A stretch of DNA of 64,000 bases from Sphingomonas sp. Ag1 (GTDB lineage: Bacteria > Pseudomonadota > Alphaproteobacteria > Sphingomonadales > Sphingomonadaceae). The stretch is from the NCBI RefSeq assembly GCF_000980895.1, contig NZ_LAZX01000092.1:1-64000 (forward strand). The letters run 5' to 3'. The notes under the pieces are model-generated. The model was given only the letters and a program-made list of their open reading frames with translations. It was not told where the DNA came from and ran no database searches. Numbering within the stretch: position 1 is the first letter of the stretch; every line of letters starts with the position of its first letter. Shown here piece by piece: positions 36,188 through 45,819 of this stretch. Made by a program: the position numbers and the translations under genes.

Positions 36188-37249
36188 TTGTGCCAAGGCC
36201 CGCGCGCACGTGCTACCTGGCCGCCGGACCTCAAAACCGGCCATGACAAAGAGGAAGTTGCCCTGCTTTCCGCCATTCGCAAGATCGATCGCTACAGCCT
36301 GCTGCTGCTTTTCACCGTGCTGGTCGCCTCATTATTGCCGTGCAGGGGCGAAGGCGCGCGCCTGTTCGGCGCGCTGACGACCGTTGCGATCGCGCTTCTG
36401 TTCTTTTTACACGGCGCAAAGTTGTCGCGAGAGGCGATCGTGCAGGGTTTGACGAACTGGCGCCTGCACCTGGTCGTGCTGGCGATCACCTTCGGCCTGT
36501 TCCCGTTGCTCGGGATCGGTACCGCGGCGGTCGCAGGCACGATGCTGACCCCGTCGCTGGCGACCGGGCTGTTGTTCCTCACGCTGCTGCCCTCGACGGT
36601 CCAGTCGTCGATCGCCTTTACCGCGATGGCGCGTGGGAACGTCCCCGCGGCGGTATGCAGCGCGTCTGCCTCCAACCTGTTGGGCATCGCACTCACCCCG
36701 CTGCTGGTCGCGCTGCTGATCGGGGGCGAGGCACAGGTCGCGGGGGACGAAATCTGGACGATCGTCTTCCAGTTGCTGGTGCCGTTCGTCGCGGGGCATC
36801 TTTCCCGCCCGCTGACCAAGGCCTTCGTCGCGCGCCATTCGCGCCTGGTGTCGACCGTTGACCGCGGATCGATCCTGCTGGTGGTCTATACCGCGTTCAG
36901 CGCGGCGGTGGTCGAGGGACTGTGGTCGGGGATGCCGATCTGGCAGCTCGCCGTGCTCAGCATCATCTGCGCCATCCTGCTGGCGGTCATCATGGTGGCG
37001 ACCGCGTGGATCGCCCGGCGGTTGGGCTTCGATCGCGCCGACCGGATCGCCATCCTGTTCTGCGGATCGAAGAAGAGCCTCGCATCCGGCGTGCCGATCG
37101 CCGGCGTGCTGTTCCCGGCGGCGCAGGTCGGGCCGATCATCCTGCCGGTCATGATCTTTCACCAGATCCAGCTGCTGGTCTGCGCGCATCTGGCGCAGCG
37201 CTATGCTCAGGAGGACGGAGAAGCCGCGCCGGTGCGGGCGCCAGCGTGA
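36188..37249 (+). CDS. Bile acid:sodium symporter family (SLC10A7/YfeH-like) transporter
   Basis: A membrane protein of up to 353 residues with about ten helices. The conserved PSTVQSSIAFTAMARGN and FCGSKKSLASGVPIAG segments mark the SLC10A7/YfeH branch of the bile acid:sodium symporter family. The substrate is unknown. The frame opens with TTG at 36188, but the first 25 residues look non-native; a CTG at 36263 sits six bases after an AAAGAGGAAG ribosome-binding site and would give a more typical N-terminus (LLSAIRKIDRYSLLLLF). The start is therefore uncertain. Confidence 0.85.
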   Translation: MCQGPRARATWPPDLKTGHDKEEVALLSAIRKIDRYSLLLLFTVLVASLLPCRGEGARLFGALTTVAIALLFFLHGAKLSREAIVQGLTNWRLHLVVLAITFGLFPLLGIGTAAVAGTMLTPSLATGLLFLTLLPSTVQSSIAFTAMARGNVPAAVCSASASNLLGIALTPLLVALLIGGEAQVAGDEIWTIVFQLLVPFVAGHLSRPLTKAFVARHSRLVSTVDRGSILLVVYTAFSAAVVEGLWSGMPIWQLAVLSIICAILLAVIMVATAWIARRLGFDRADRIAILFCGSKKSLASGVPIAGVLFPAAQVGPIILPVMIFHQIQLLVCAHLAQRYAQEDGEAAPVRAPA

Positions 37250-37295
37250 TTCAAGGGGCCTGGCGACGACCGGGATCAATGGCGATGAGGCAAAG

Positions 37296-37385
37296 TGGCG
37301 GAGACGGAGGGATTCGAACCCTCGGTACGGTTTCCCGTACGACGCTTTAGCAAAGCGTTGGTTTCAGCCACTCACCCACGTCTCC
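37296..37385 (-). tRNA. tRNA-Ser (anticodon GCU)
   Basis: The reverse complement folds as a class II tRNA: acceptor stem GGAGACG/CGTCTCC, D-arm GTGAGTGGC, anticodon loop TTTGCTAA within the AACGC/GCGTT-type stem, a long variable arm (GTACGGGAAACCGTAC), the T-arm GGTTCGAATCC, discriminator G and an encoded CCA end. The anticodon GCU reads AGC and AGU serine codons. No integrase or direct repeat was seen beside it. Confidence 0.96.
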
Positions 37386-37563
37386 GGGCCTGGCGGAACG
37401 GCGCCTATAGCGGGGAGTGCGGAGCCGATCAACTGGCTGCTGCCGGGAAAGCGCCTTCGTCCTGACGCACCGCCGAGTCGCTCCGCCGCGCCGTTCATTG
37501 CCGCGCAAGCCGTCTATCCGTTATGGTGCGGTGAAACCGGGCGTGCCCAGGGGGTAAGTAACG

Positions 37564-38376
37564 ATGCGCAAGTTGATGATCGCGATGGGACTGATCGCCA
37601 CGATGGTGTCGGGCATCGCGCCGGCGCAGGTGCGTACCATCGACCCCAACCAACAGATCGACAGCGATCTCGACGGCCCGCGCGTTCCGCCCCCGCCGGC
37701 GCGCACGCCAGCGCCCGCCGATCGCGACCAGAGCTATCGTGAGCCGACCTATTCCGACACGGCGCCGGCCGATCAGGACTCCCCGCCATTGGAGGCGCCA
37801 CTCCCCGCGCCGGCCCCTGCCCCGGCACCCAGCCGCTCGGCACCGACCACGGGCAACGTGGACCCGCAGGCGCAGGCGACCACCGACGCCGCCGCGACGT
37901 TCAAGCGTGACGACCTGATCGGTGCGGGCGAGGGCGTGTTCGGCAAGGGCGCCGAAGGCTTTGCCTCGCTGATCGAGAAGATCCTGTCGGAGCAGGGCGA
38001 GCCCAATGCCTATATCGCCGGCCGTGAGGCGGCGGGCGCGTTCGTGCTCGGCCTGCGCTACGGCTCGGGGATCATGACCCACAAGGTCGAGGGGCAGATG
38101 CCGGTTTATTGGACCGGCCCGTCGGTCGGCTTTGACGTGGGCGGCGATGCCAACAAGGTCTTCGTGCTGGTGTACAATCTGTACGACACGGCGGAATTGT
38201 ACCGGCGGTTCCCGGCGGCCGAAGGCCGGCTGTACTTCGTCGGTGGCTTTGCCGCGACATACCTGCGGCGCGGCAATGTGGTGCTAATCCCGGTGCGGCT
38301 GGGCGTCGGCTACCGTGCCGGTGTCAACGTTGGCTATATGAAGTTCACCCAGAAATCGAACTGGCTGCCGTTCTGA
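37564..38376 (+). CDS. DUF1134 envelope protein (EipA-like)
   Basis: A 270-residue protein with a signal peptide, a long Pro/Ala-rich spacer (residues 30-105) and a C-terminal DUF1134 domain: AGREAAGAFVLGLRYGSG, YWTGPSVGFDVGGDANKVFVL-type segment, LYDTAELYRRFPAAEG and FAATYLRRGN. The Brucella member, EipA, is a periplasmic protein needed for envelope integrity. The extended spacer is unusual compared with the domain-only layout. It follows the tRNA after about 180 bp, with GGGGGTAA before the ATG. Confidence 0.88.
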   Translation: MRKLMIAMGLIATMVSGIAPAQVRTIDPNQQIDSDLDGPRVPPPPARTPAPADRDQSYREPTYSDTAPADQDSPPLEAPLPAPAPAPAPSRSAPTTGNVDPQAQATTDAAATFKRDDLIGAGEGVFGKGAEGFASLIEKILSEQGEPNAYIAGREAAGAFVLGLRYGSGIMTHKVEGQMPVYWTGPSVGFDVGGDANKVFVLVYNLYDTAELYRRFPAAEGRLYFVGGFAATYLRRGNVVLIPVRLGVGYRAGVNVGYMKFTQKSNWLPF

Positions 38377-38520
38377 TTCCCGCGCGCTGATGAGCTGACC
38401 GGCGGCGACGCGAAACGAAGCGTCTCTGTTCGGCAGCTTGGGCGCCCTGTGCGGGAGGCCCATATCGTTCCGTGAACCGCGACCGGCCCTGTCCGGGCCG
38501 GCGCGATCGGGATGATAACA

Positions 38521-39537
38521 ATGAAGAAGATCGGATTCCTGTCCTTTGGCCATTGGTCGGCCGCGCCGCATTCCGCGACGCGTTCGGCCAGCGACGTTTT
38601 GCTCCAGTCGATCGACCTGGCAGTTGCCGCCGAGGAGCTGGGCGCGGACGGCGCCTATTTCCGCGTCCATCATTTCGCGCAGCAACTCGCCTCCCCCTTT
38701 CCGCTGCTCGCCGCCGTCGGTGCCAGGACAAAGCGGATCGAGATCGGCACTGGCGTCATCGACATGCGCTACGAGAATCCGTTCTACATGGCGGAGGATG
38801 CCGGCGCGGCCGACCTGATCAGTGGCGGGCGGCTGCAGCTGGGGATCAGCCGTGGTTCGCCCGAGCAGGTGATCGAAGGGTGGCGCCATTTCGGCTACAC
38901 GCCAGCGCCGGGCGAAACCGATGCGGACATGGGCCGCCGCCATGGCGAGGTGTTCCTGGAGCTGTTGAAGGGCCAGGGGTTCGCCAAGCCCAATCCGCGG
39001 CCGATGTTCCCCAACCCGCCGGGGCTGCTCCGGCTGGAGCCGTTCTCCGCCGGGCTGCGCGAGCGCATCTGGTGGGGTTCAGGCGCGGATGCGACCGCCG
39101 TCTGGGCGGCGCAAAAGGGCATGAACCTGCAAAGCAGCACGCTGAAGGCCGATGAGAGCGGCGAGCCGTTCCACATCCAGCAGGCCAAGCAGATCCGCCT
39201 CTATCGTGAGGCGTGGAAGGAGGCTGGCCATGCGCGCGAGCCGCGGGTGTCGGTGTCACGATCGATCTTCGCCCTGGTGAACGATCAGGACCGGCAATAT
39301 TTCGGCCGCGGGGAGGACAGCGACCAGATTGGCGTCATCGACAATATGCGCGCCGTGTTCGGCCGCTCCTATGCCGCGGAGCCCGACCGGCTCGTCGAGC
39401 AGCTGCGGCAGGATGAGGCGATCGCCGAAGCCGACACGCTGTTGCTGACCGTGCCCAACCAGCTGGGCGTCGATTACAATGCGCACGTGCTGGAAAGCAT
39501 CCTGACGCATGTCGCGCCGGCGCTGGGCTGGCGCTGA
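38521..39537 (+). CDS. LLM-class flavin-dependent oxidoreductase
   Basis: A 338-residue luciferase-like monooxygenase fold protein beginning MKKIGFLSFGHW. The segments DGAYFRVHHFAQQ, RIEIGTGVIDMRYENPF and GRLQLGISRGSPEQV follow the bacterial-luciferase-like (F420- or FMN-dependent) family. It probably oxidises or reduces a small substrate with reduced flavin; the partner reductase is not in the neighbourhood. It ends in a shared hairpin with the convergent acyl-CoA ligase gene. Confidence 0.87.
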   Translation: MKKIGFLSFGHWSAAPHSATRSASDVLLQSIDLAVAAEELGADGAYFRVHHFAQQLASPFPLLAAVGARTKRIEIGTGVIDMRYENPFYMAEDAGAADLISGGRLQLGISRGSPEQVIEGWRHFGYTPAPGETDADMGRRHGEVFLELLKGQGFAKPNPRPMFPNPPGLLRLEPFSAGLRERIWWGSGADATAVWAAQKGMNLQSSTLKADESGEPFHIQQAKQIRLYREAWKEAGHAREPRVSVSRSIFALVNDQDRQYFGRGEDSDQIGVIDNMRAVFGRSYAAEPDRLVEQLRQDEAIAEADTLLLTVPNQLGVDYNAHVLESILTHVAPALGWR

Positions 39538-39568
39538 CCCGATCGGTCCGCGCGCCCCGTAACGACCG

Positions 39569-39594
39569 TCAGGTCCGCCCATGGGCGGACCTGA
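39569..39594. terminator. Bidirectional terminator-like palindrome
   Basis: A perfect 26-base palindrome (arms TCAGGTCCGCCCA and its complement) lies between the convergent LLM and acyl-CoA ligase genes. It lacks a T-run on either strand, but its place suggests transcript ending in both directions. Confidence 0.55.
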
Positions 39595-39605
39595 CAGGCG
39601 GTTGA

Positions 39606-41315
39606 TCAGATCTCGACCTCGTCGAGCTTCGCCAGTTCGCGATATTTGGTGCGCAGGCTGACCTTGTCGATCTTCTCCGTGCCGAGGCGAGGAAGCGGAT
39701 CGTCGGCGAGCCAGATGCGCTGCGGCACCTTGAATGCCGCAATATGCTGCGCGAGAAATGCCCATAGATCCTCGATGGCCACCGCGCCCACCTTGCGCAG
39801 GTGGACGACCGCGCCGGGCACTTCGCCATATTTCTCGTCCGGCAGCCCGAACACCGCCGCCTCGGCCACGTCGGGATGCTGGTACAGTGCGTCCTCGACC
39901 TCCTGGCAGCTGATATTCTCGCCGCCGCGGATGATGATGTCCTTCTTGCGGTCGACGATGAAGAGATAGCCGTCCTCGTCGAGGTAGCCGATGTCGCCAG
40001 TGCGGAAATAGCCGTCGGCGGTGAAGGCCGCGGCGGTCGCTTCCGGATTGCCCCAATATTCCTGGAAATTGGCGACCGAGCGGATCGAGATTTCGCCGCG
40101 TTCGCCCTGCGGCACCGGCTTGCCGGCATCATCAAGGATCGCGAGGTCGACGAGCGGCAGCGAGGGCCGGCCGGCCGAGTTCGGCTTGGCGAGGTAATTG
40201 GTGCGCCAATTGCCGGTGCCGATGCCGTTCGTTTCGGTCAGGCCATAGCCGATCAGCGGCTTGCCCTCCATTTCCTGATCGATCCGCTTGACGTGTTCGA
40301 CCGGGCGCGGCGCGCCGCCCGCGGCGATGTCCGCGACGCTCGACAGGTCGTATTTGTGCCGGTTCGGGTGGTTGAGCATCTCGAAGCTCATCAGCGGCAC
40401 GCCGACGAAATAGGTGATCTTTTCCTTTTCGATGAGGCGCATCGCCTCCTCGGCGTCCCACTTGGGCATCAGCACCAGCTTACGCCCGATGGCGAACGAC
40501 TGGAGGAACACCGGCACTTCCGCCGTCACGTGGAACAGGGGCACGTTGAGCAGCGTCGAGGGCTGAAGATCGCTCGGTGCCGTTCCGTCCTGCGCGCTGA
40601 TCGCCAGCATCATCAACGCGGAGCCGAGATAGTTGAACACGCCCTGGGTCACCTGGCGATGGGTCGACAAGGCGCCCTTCGACTGGCCGGTCGAGCCGGA
40701 GGTGAACAGGATCGTGGCATTATCGTCCGGGCCGATCTCCGGCATCGTCGCATTGCCCGTGCCGCGATCGAGGATCGGCGCGAGCGCCGCATCGATCGGC
40801 TGCAGGTCGTCGAACTCCACGACGGGGGCCGACAGGTTCGGCAGCGCCGCGAGACGGCGGCAGCGCGGCGGATCGGCAAATACCAAAGAGCAGCCGACGT
40901 CATCGACGCCTGCCTGTAGCTCCTCGGCCTGCCACCAGCCGTTCAGCAAGGTGGCGACGCCGCCCGCGATCAGCACGCCCATGTAGATGATGATCCACGA
41001 CGGCGAGTTGCGCGCGGCGATGCCGATCCGGTCGCCCTTCTTCACGCCAAAGCCGCTTACCAGCGCGTCGGCCACCTTCTGCGCGCGGCCATAAACGTCG
41101 GCATAGGTGAGCCGCTCATCCCCGGCGATCAGGAACTCCGTGCCGGCATGCTGCTGCGCATAATGAGCGAAATAGGCCGGCAGCGTCGGCGGTGCCGCAG
41201 CGATGATGGGCAGTGTCTGGCCGAAACGTTCGATCGTGCCGAGCGCAAGCGGACCGCCCTCTCCCGTCAACGCGGCCATGGTCGCGTCCATCTTGAGGTC
41301 CAGTTCGGTCTTCAT
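39606..41315 (-). CDS. Class I adenylate-forming acyl-CoA ligase
   Basis: A 569-residue AMP-binding enzyme. ATP/AMP motifs are [30 protein letters not shown] and [24 protein letters not shown]; the C-terminal catalytic Lys is in [11 protein letters not shown]. It activates a fatty or other carboxylic acid to its CoA thioester in two steps. Chain length or aromatic preference cannot be read off. Single gene, divergent from lgt across about 65 bp. Confidence 0.92.
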   Translation of the reverse strand: MKTELDLKMDATMAALTGEGGPLALGTIERFGQTLPIIAAAPPTLPAYFAHYAQQHAGTEFLIAGDERLTYADVYGRAQKVADALVSGFGVKKGDRIGIAARNSPSWIIIYMGVLIAGGVATLLNGWWQAEELQAGVDDVGCSLVFADPPRCRRLAALPNLSAPVVEFDDLQPIDAALAPILDRGTGNATMPEIGPDDNATILFTSGSTGQSKGALSTHRQVTQGVFNYLGSALMMLAISAQDGTAPSDLQPSTLLNVPLFHVTAEVPVFLQSFAIGRKLVLMPKWDAEEAMRLIEKEKITYFVGVPLMSFEMLNHPNRHKYDLSSVADIAAGGAPRPVEHVKRIDQEMEGKPLIGYGLTETNGIGTGNWRTNYLAKPNSAGRPSLPLVDLAILDDAGKPVPQGERGEISIRSVANFQEYWGNPEATAAAFTADGYFRTGDIGYLDEDGYLFIVDRKKDIIIRGGENISCQEVEDALYQHPDVAEAAVFGLPDEKYGEVPGAVVHLRKVGAVAIEDLWAFLAQHIAAFKVPQRIWLADDPLPRLGTEKIDKVSLRTKYRELAKLDEVEI

Positions 41316-41380
41316 GCGTCTCTCCGCTTGGTCTTGGTCTTGAGGGCCCTTATGCAGACGTGAAGCCAGAGGGAAAAGCC

Positions 41381-42262
41381 TTGATCCTGCCCATCTTCGC
41401 CGCCGCAGCGAGCCATATCCGGTTCGAGGACCTGGGATTGCACCCGGACGTCTTCTCGATCGGGTTTTTCACGCTGCGCTGGTACAGTCTCGCCTACATC
41501 GCCGGAATCGTCATCGGCTGGTGGTATCTGCTGAAGCTGCTGGACCAGCCGGGGGCGCCGATGGCGCGCCGGCATGCCGACGACCTGGTGTTCTACGCCA
41601 CGCTGGGCATCATCCTGGGCGGGCGGATCGGCTACGTCCTGTTCTACGCGCCCGACATGCTGCTGCACCCGCTACGCATCCTGCGATTGTGGGACGGCGG
41701 CATGAGCTTCCACGGCGGGGTTATCGGCACCAGCCTGGCCATCATCCTGTTCGCGCGGCGCAATGGGCTGAACTGGCTGCGCATCCACGATTATGTCGCG
41801 TGCGTGGTGCCGTTCGGGCTGTTCTTCGGCCGGCTGGCGAATTTCGTGAACGGCGAATTGTGGGGCAAGCCGACCGACGTGCCCTGGGCGATCGTCTTCT
41901 CCCGCACCGTGCCGGCGGGTGTGCCCGAGCCGGCGCGCCACCCGAGCCAGCTGTATGAGGCGGGGCTGGAGGGCGTGGCGCTGTTCGCGCTTCTCTTCTT
42001 CTTCTTCTGGCGGACCAATGCGCGATACCAGCCGGGCAAGCTGACCGGGCTGTTCCTGCTCGGCTATGGCACGGCGCGCTTCGTGGTCGAATTCTTCCGC
42101 GAGCCGGATTCGCAATTTGCCGGCACCTTCTTCGCCACCACCATCCACATGGGGCAGGTGCTGTGCCTGCCGATGATTGCGGGCGGGCTCTACCTGATCC
42201 TGACCGCGCCCGGGCGGCGCCAGCGGGTGGAACCGATCGCTGGTGGGCAGAGCGTCGCCTGA
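41381..42262 (+). CDS. lgt: Prolipoprotein diacylglyceryl transferase
   Basis: A 293-residue seven-helix membrane enzyme. The signature [33 protein letters not shown] and [12 protein letters not shown] are seen, with FREPD near the C-terminus. It transfers diacylglycerol from phosphatidylglycerol to the lipobox cysteine of prolipoproteins; several are encoded in this window. I chose TTG at 41381 because AGAGGG lies seven bases upstream; a GTG at 41360 would add seven residues. Confidence 0.93.
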   Translation: MILPIFAAAASHIRFEDLGLHPDVFSIGFFTLRWYSLAYIAGIVIGWWYLLKLLDQPGAPMARRHADDLVFYATLGIILGGRIGYVLFYAPDMLLHPLRILRLWDGGMSFHGGVIGTSLAIILFARRNGLNWLRIHDYVACVVPFGLFFGRLANFVNGELWGKPTDVPWAIVFSRTVPAGVPEPARHPSQLYEAGLEGVALFALLFFFFWRTNARYQPGKLTGLFLLGYGTARFVVEFFREPDSQFAGTFFATTIHMGQVLCLPMIAGGLYLILTAPGRRQRVEPIAGGQSVA

Positions 42263-42373
42263 TCGCGCGGCGCGCGTGGCAGCACCGCGCGCGCTGGCGA
42301 AATGATCGGGAAATGGTGGCTGGGATGGCCAGAGGGACGGGGAGCAGCGGGCTGCCCCCGCCCCAAGCGCCGA

Positions 42374-43669
42374 TCAGGCGGTGCGCACCAGCAGCTTGTC
42401 GATCCGGCGTCCATCGAGATCGACCACCTCGAAGCGCCAGCCCTGTTCGACGAAGCTTTCGCCCTCGACCGGCAAGTGGCGGAAGATCGCCAGCGCCAGG
42501 CCGGCGGCGGTCGCATAATCGCGGTCCTCGGGAAGCTCGATGCCCAGCCGCTCGGCCAGCGTGTCGGCCGAGGTGGTACCCGCGACCAGCAAGGAGCCGT
42601 CGTCGCGCTCGACGATGTTGGGCGCCTCACCCGGTTCGGCATCGGATGCAAACTCGCCCGCAATTGCCGCGAGCAGATTGGCCGGGGTCACGATCCCTTC
42701 AAAATGGCCATATTCGTCGTGAATCAGCGCCATGGGCACATCAGCGCGGCGCAGCGCGTCGAGCGCGTCCATCGCGTCGATCTGATCGACCACGAACGGT
42801 GCCTTTCGCACCAGCTGCTTCAGGTCGAGCGAGTCGCCGCGGGCGAGCGCCGCCGCCACATCGCGCGCCTGGATCACACCGATCACCGCATCGATCGACC
42901 CGTCCGCAACGGGCAGGCGGCTGTGCGGCGTCGCCAGCAGCTTCGCGCGGATCGCGGCATCGTCGAGCCCCGAATCGAGCCAGTCGACCTCAGTGCGCGG
43001 CGTCATCACCTCGCGCACCGGGCGATCGGCGAGCCGCACCACGCCGGAGATGATCGAGCGTTCATGCTCCTCGATCACGCCCGACTTGCTCGCCTCGGCG
43101 ACGATCAGGTGCAGTTCCTCCGCCGTGACATGCTCCTCCGATTCGCGGTTCAGCCCCAGCAGGCGGAAGATCAGGATGCTGGACGCATCGAGCACCCAGA
43201 CGATCGGCTTGGTCAGGACGGCGAGCCACGTCATCGGCAGCGCCAGCCAGCTGGCCACCGGCTCCGGATTGCGCAGCGCGATCTGCTTGGGAACCAATTC
43301 GCCAATGATCAGCGAGGCATAGGTCGTAAGCCCGATGACCAGCGCCACCGCGACATTGTTCGCCAATGCCGTCGGCATGCCCAATGCCTCCAGCCTGGCA
43401 GCCGTGGGGGTGCCAAGGCTGGCACCCGAATAGGCCCCGGTGCCGATACCGATCAGCGTGATCCCGATCTGCACTGTGGAGAGAAATTTGCCCGGATCGG
43501 CGGCCAGCGCCATCGCGGCCCGCGCACCGGGCTTGCCGCTGCGAACCATTGCTTCGAGACGGGCCTTGCGGGACGAAACGATCGCGAGCTCGCTCATCGC
43601 GAAGACGCCGTTGAGGGCGACCAGCGCAAGAATGATGAGGACGTCGATCCAGGGGAACGGCGGTAGCAT
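42374..43669 (-). CDS. CNNM/CBS-pair membrane protein (hemolysin C/CorC family)
   Basis: A 431-residue protein with a CNNM membrane domain (three or four helices; LVALNGVFAMSELAIVSSRKARLE and STVQIGITLIGIGTGAYSGAS segments, split), a CBS pair (VREVMTPRTEVDWLD, ADVPMALIHDEYGHFEGIVTPANLL) and a C-terminal CorC_HlyC domain (LLVAGTTSADTLAERLG). Relatives act in magnesium or cobalt export and resistance. No toxin function is implied by the old family name. Divergent from the OmpA-family gene. Confidence 0.9.
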   Translation of the reverse strand: MLPPFPWIDVLIILALVALNGVFAMSELAIVSSRKARLEAMVRSGKPGARAAMALAADPGKFLSTVQIGITLIGIGTGAYSGASLGTPTAARLEALGMPTALANNVAVALVIGLTTYASLIIGELVPKQIALRNPEPVASWLALPMTWLAVLTKPIVWVLDASSILIFRLLGLNRESEEHVTAEELHLIVAEASKSGVIEEHERSIISGVVRLADRPVREVMTPRTEVDWLDSGLDDAAIRAKLLATPHSRLPVADGSIDAVIGVIQARDVAAALARGDSLDLKQLVRKAPFVVDQIDAMDALDALRRADVPMALIHDEYGHFEGIVTPANLLAAIAGEFASDAEPGEAPNIVERDDGSLLVAGTTSADTLAERLGIELPEDRDYATAAGLALAIFRHLPVEGESFVEQGWRFEVVDLDGRRIDKLLVRTA

Positions 43670-43798
43670 GATGTGGAACTCTCTTGGCGGGATTCGCCGC
43701 GCTCCACAACCATTCGCGTCATTTGCAGTTCAGCCCGGATACGGAACAACCCATATCAGCGCCGGGTTTCTGGCGGACACGAATGAAAAGGGGACACG

Positions 43799-44488
43799 AT
43801 GATGCGTTTGAAGTCTGCGTTGGTTGGCTTGGTCGTCAGCGGCGCGCTGCTCACCACGGCAGCGTGCACCACCGACCCGGAAACCGGTGAGCGGCGGATC
43901 TCGAAGGCGGCGATCGGCGGCATCGGCGGCGCATTGGGCGGCTATCTGCTGGGCGACCTTGTCGGTGGCCGGCGCGACCGGACGGAGAAGATCGTCGGCG
44001 CAGGGATCGGCGGCATCGCCGGCGCGGGGATCGGCGCCTATATGGACAAGCAAGAGCGCGATCTGCGCGCCCGCACCGCCGGCACAGACGTGCAGGTGAT
44101 CCGCCAAGGCGACGATCTGCTGCTGAACATCCCGAGCGGAATCAACTTCGCGTACAATTCGGCCGCGGTGCAGCCGCAGTTCCAGCAGACGCTGGACCGG
44201 GTGGCGAGCGTGCTGGGCGAGTACAACCGCACCTATATCGACGTGTACGGCCATACCGATTCGACCGGCAGCGACGCCTATAACCAGGGCCTGTCGGAGC
44301 GACGCGCGACGGCCGTTGCCGATTATCTGTCCAGCCATGGCGTGCAGCGCGCGCGCATCGGTATTCGCGGCTTTGGCGAGACCCAGCCGATTGCGACCAA
44401 CGAGACCGAGGAAGGCCGCGCAGCCAACCGCCGCGTCGAGATCAAGATCGTGCCGATCTCGGAGAACGAGCTGGGTTACCGCCAGTAA
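43799..44488 (+). CDS. OmpA-family lipoprotein with glycine zipper
   Basis: A 229-residue protein with a signal and lipobox-like TTAAC at about Cys23, a glycine-zipper region (IGGIGGALGGYLLGD, IGGIAGAGIGAYMD) that may insert in membrane, and a C-terminal OmpA domain binding peptidoglycan: IDVYGHTDSTGSDAYNQGLS and RIGIRGFGETQPIATN, then AANRRVEIKI. It should tether the outer membrane to the cell wall. Two adjacent Met codons (43799, 43802) are possible starts. Confidence 0.92.
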   Translation: MMRLKSALVGLVVSGALLTTAACTTDPETGERRISKAAIGGIGGALGGYLLGDLVGGRRDRTEKIVGAGIGGIAGAGIGAYMDKQERDLRARTAGTDVQVIRQGDDLLLNIPSGINFAYNSAAVQPQFQQTLDRVASVLGEYNRTYIDVYGHTDSTGSDAYNQGLSERRATAVADYLSSHGVQRARIGIRGFGETQPIATNETEEGRAANRRVEIKIVPISENELGYRQ

Positions 44489-44529
44489 GCAGATGCGGAC
44501 CGCGGTCGCCGGTGCGGCCGCGGTCGTCG

Positions 44530-44979
44530 CTAGCGACGGGCGACGAAGAAATCGCGCAGCAGGTCACCGGCCTCGCGCGCGCCGATCCCGCCATAGACGT
44601 CCGGGCGGTGGTGGCAGGTTGGCTGCGAGAAGAAGCGCGGGCCATATTCGACGGCCCCGCCCTTCGGATCGGATGCGCCATAATAGAGCCGCCTGATCCG
44701 GGCATGGGCGATGGCGCCGGCGCACATCGCGCACGGTTCCAGCGTCACCCAGAGATCGCAATCCTCCAGCCGGTCGCGCGCGAGCAGCCGGGCGGCGGCG
44801 CGGATGACCTGCATCTCGGCATGGGCGGTCGGATCGTGGAGGCGGCGCGGCGCATTGGCGGCGACCGCGACAATCTGTCCTTCCAGCGTGATCGCCGCGC
44901 CGACGGGCACTTCGCCCTCCAGGGCCGCCTCGCGTGCGGCAGCCAGGGCGCTGGCCATGGGATCAGGGAGAGGGAACAT
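44530..44979 (-). CDS. tadA: tRNA adenosine(34) deaminase
   Basis: A 149-residue zinc deaminase with the active-site HAEM (in PTAHAEMQVIRAAA) and PCAMC (in VTLEPCAMCAGAIAHARIRR) motifs. It converts A34 of tRNA(Arg)(ACG) to inosine and is usually essential. GASDPKGGAVEYG matches TadA and not cytosine or guanine deaminases. A second Met at 44958 is an alternative start. It converges with the OmpA-family gene, separated by 41 bases. Confidence 0.93.
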   Translation of the reverse strand: MFPLPDPMASALAAAREAALEGEVPVGAAITLEGQIVAVAANAPRRLHDPTAHAEMQVIRAAARLLARDRLEDCDLWVTLEPCAMCAGAIAHARIRRLYYGASDPKGGAVEYGPRFFSQPTCHHRPDVYGGIGAREAGDLLRDFFVARR

Positions 44980-45059
44980 CGCCGCCGCTATGCCCCGCCG
45001 GCGGGGCTCAGGCCATCGCCGATTACAACGCCAGCGACGGAGTCAGCGCGCCGGGCGAA

Positions 45060-45299
45060 TCATTGCGCCGGCGTGGGCGAGGCACCCGGGCGCTGGACCT
45101 CGACCTTGGGCACTTCGATGACCTTCCGTTCGGTACCAACGTCGATCTTGCCAACATCGGCCTTGAATTCAGGTGCCTGCCCGCCCTCGATTCGGGGAAG
45201 CTGCGCGGTCTGGGTCTGATCGATATTGATGAAACCCGTCGCCATCCCTGCCAGAATCACGAGTGCGACAATGCCCAGAATGACGAGAATGGCACGCAT
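45060..45299 (-). CDS. Small single-helix membrane protein
   Basis: A 79-residue protein starting MRAILVILGIVALVILAGM, a single N-terminal helix that probably acts as membrane anchor, followed by a periplasmic tail with repeated charged and hydrophobic pairs (ADVGKIDVGTERKVIEVPKVEV) and a Pro-rich end. The Met at 45299 was chosen because the longer upstream reading has no signal-like property. I recognise no family. Divergent from rpmB. Confidence 0.72.
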   Translation of the reverse strand: MRAILVILGIVALVILAGMATGFINIDQTQTAQLPRIEGGQAPEFKADVGKIDVGTERKVIEVPKVEVQRPGASPTPAQ

Positions 45300-45370
45300 G
45301 ATCCTGATCTCCAGTCGTATCGGTGGTGCAACAACGATCAGGTGATCCACTAGGTTGCATGTAGCGATGC

Positions 45371-45399
45371 TTGACGATTCGGCGGGGTACCGCTAGTGG
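45371..45399 (+). promoter_or_regulatory. Candidate rpmB promoter
   Basis: TTGACG at 45371-45376 and TAGTGG at 45394-45399 are spaced by 17 bases, about 40 bases before the rpmB start. The -35 is good, the -10 weak; called on position and spacing only. Confidence 0.4.
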
Positions 45400-45440
45400 C
45401 GCCGACTTTCCGGGCCAACCCGAAACTCAGGATCTGAACC

Positions 45441-45743
45441 ATGTCGCGCATTTGCGAGCTGACCGGCAAGGGCCGGCAGGTGGGTAACAACGTTTCCCAC
45501 GCCAACAACAAGACCAAGCGTACCTTCCTGCCGAACCTGCAGAATGTGACGCTGATGTCGGACTCGCTCGAGAAGAGCGTGCGTCTGCGCGTTTCGACTC
45601 ACGGCCTGCGCTCGGTCGAGCACAATGGCGGTCTCGACAACTGGCTGGTCAAGACCAGCGACGAGAAGCTGTCGCTTCGTGCACGCCGCCTGAAGCGCGA
45701 CGTGAAGAAGAAGCGCGCTGCCGCGGTTTCCACCGCCGCCTGA
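45441..45743 (+). CDS. rpmB: 50S ribosomal protein L28
   Basis: A 100-residue basic protein starting [20 protein letters not shown], with [13 protein letters not shown] and the C-terminal [12 protein letters not shown]. It is a structural part of the large ribosomal subunit. The length (about 100, longer than the 78 of E. coli) is usual for alphaproteobacteria. It stands alone with its own terminator; rpmG is not adjacent. Confidence 0.97.
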   Translation: MSRICELTGKGRQVGNNVSHANNKTKRTFLPNLQNVTLMSDSLEKSVRLRVSTHGLRSVEHNGGLDNWLVKTSDEKLSLRARRLKRDVKKKRAAAVSTAA

Positions 45744-45768
45744 TCCAGCGGGCAGGAACGCGACCATG

Positions 45769-45798
45769 GCCTGCCGTCCTTCGGGACGGCGGGCCTTT
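45769..45798 (+). terminator. Intrinsic terminator after rpmB
   Basis: An 11-bp GC-rich stem (GCCTGCCGTCC with its complement, one G-T pair) closes a UUCG tetraloop and is followed by a short T-containing tail, 25 bases past the rpmB stop. Confidence 0.75.
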
Positions 45799-45819
45799 GG
45801 TCGTTCAGGGGAAGCGGCG

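Noticed and set aside
37296..37385. tRNA-Ser as an integration site
   Set aside because: No integrase, no direct repeat of the tRNA 3' end, and conserved housekeeping genes on both sides.
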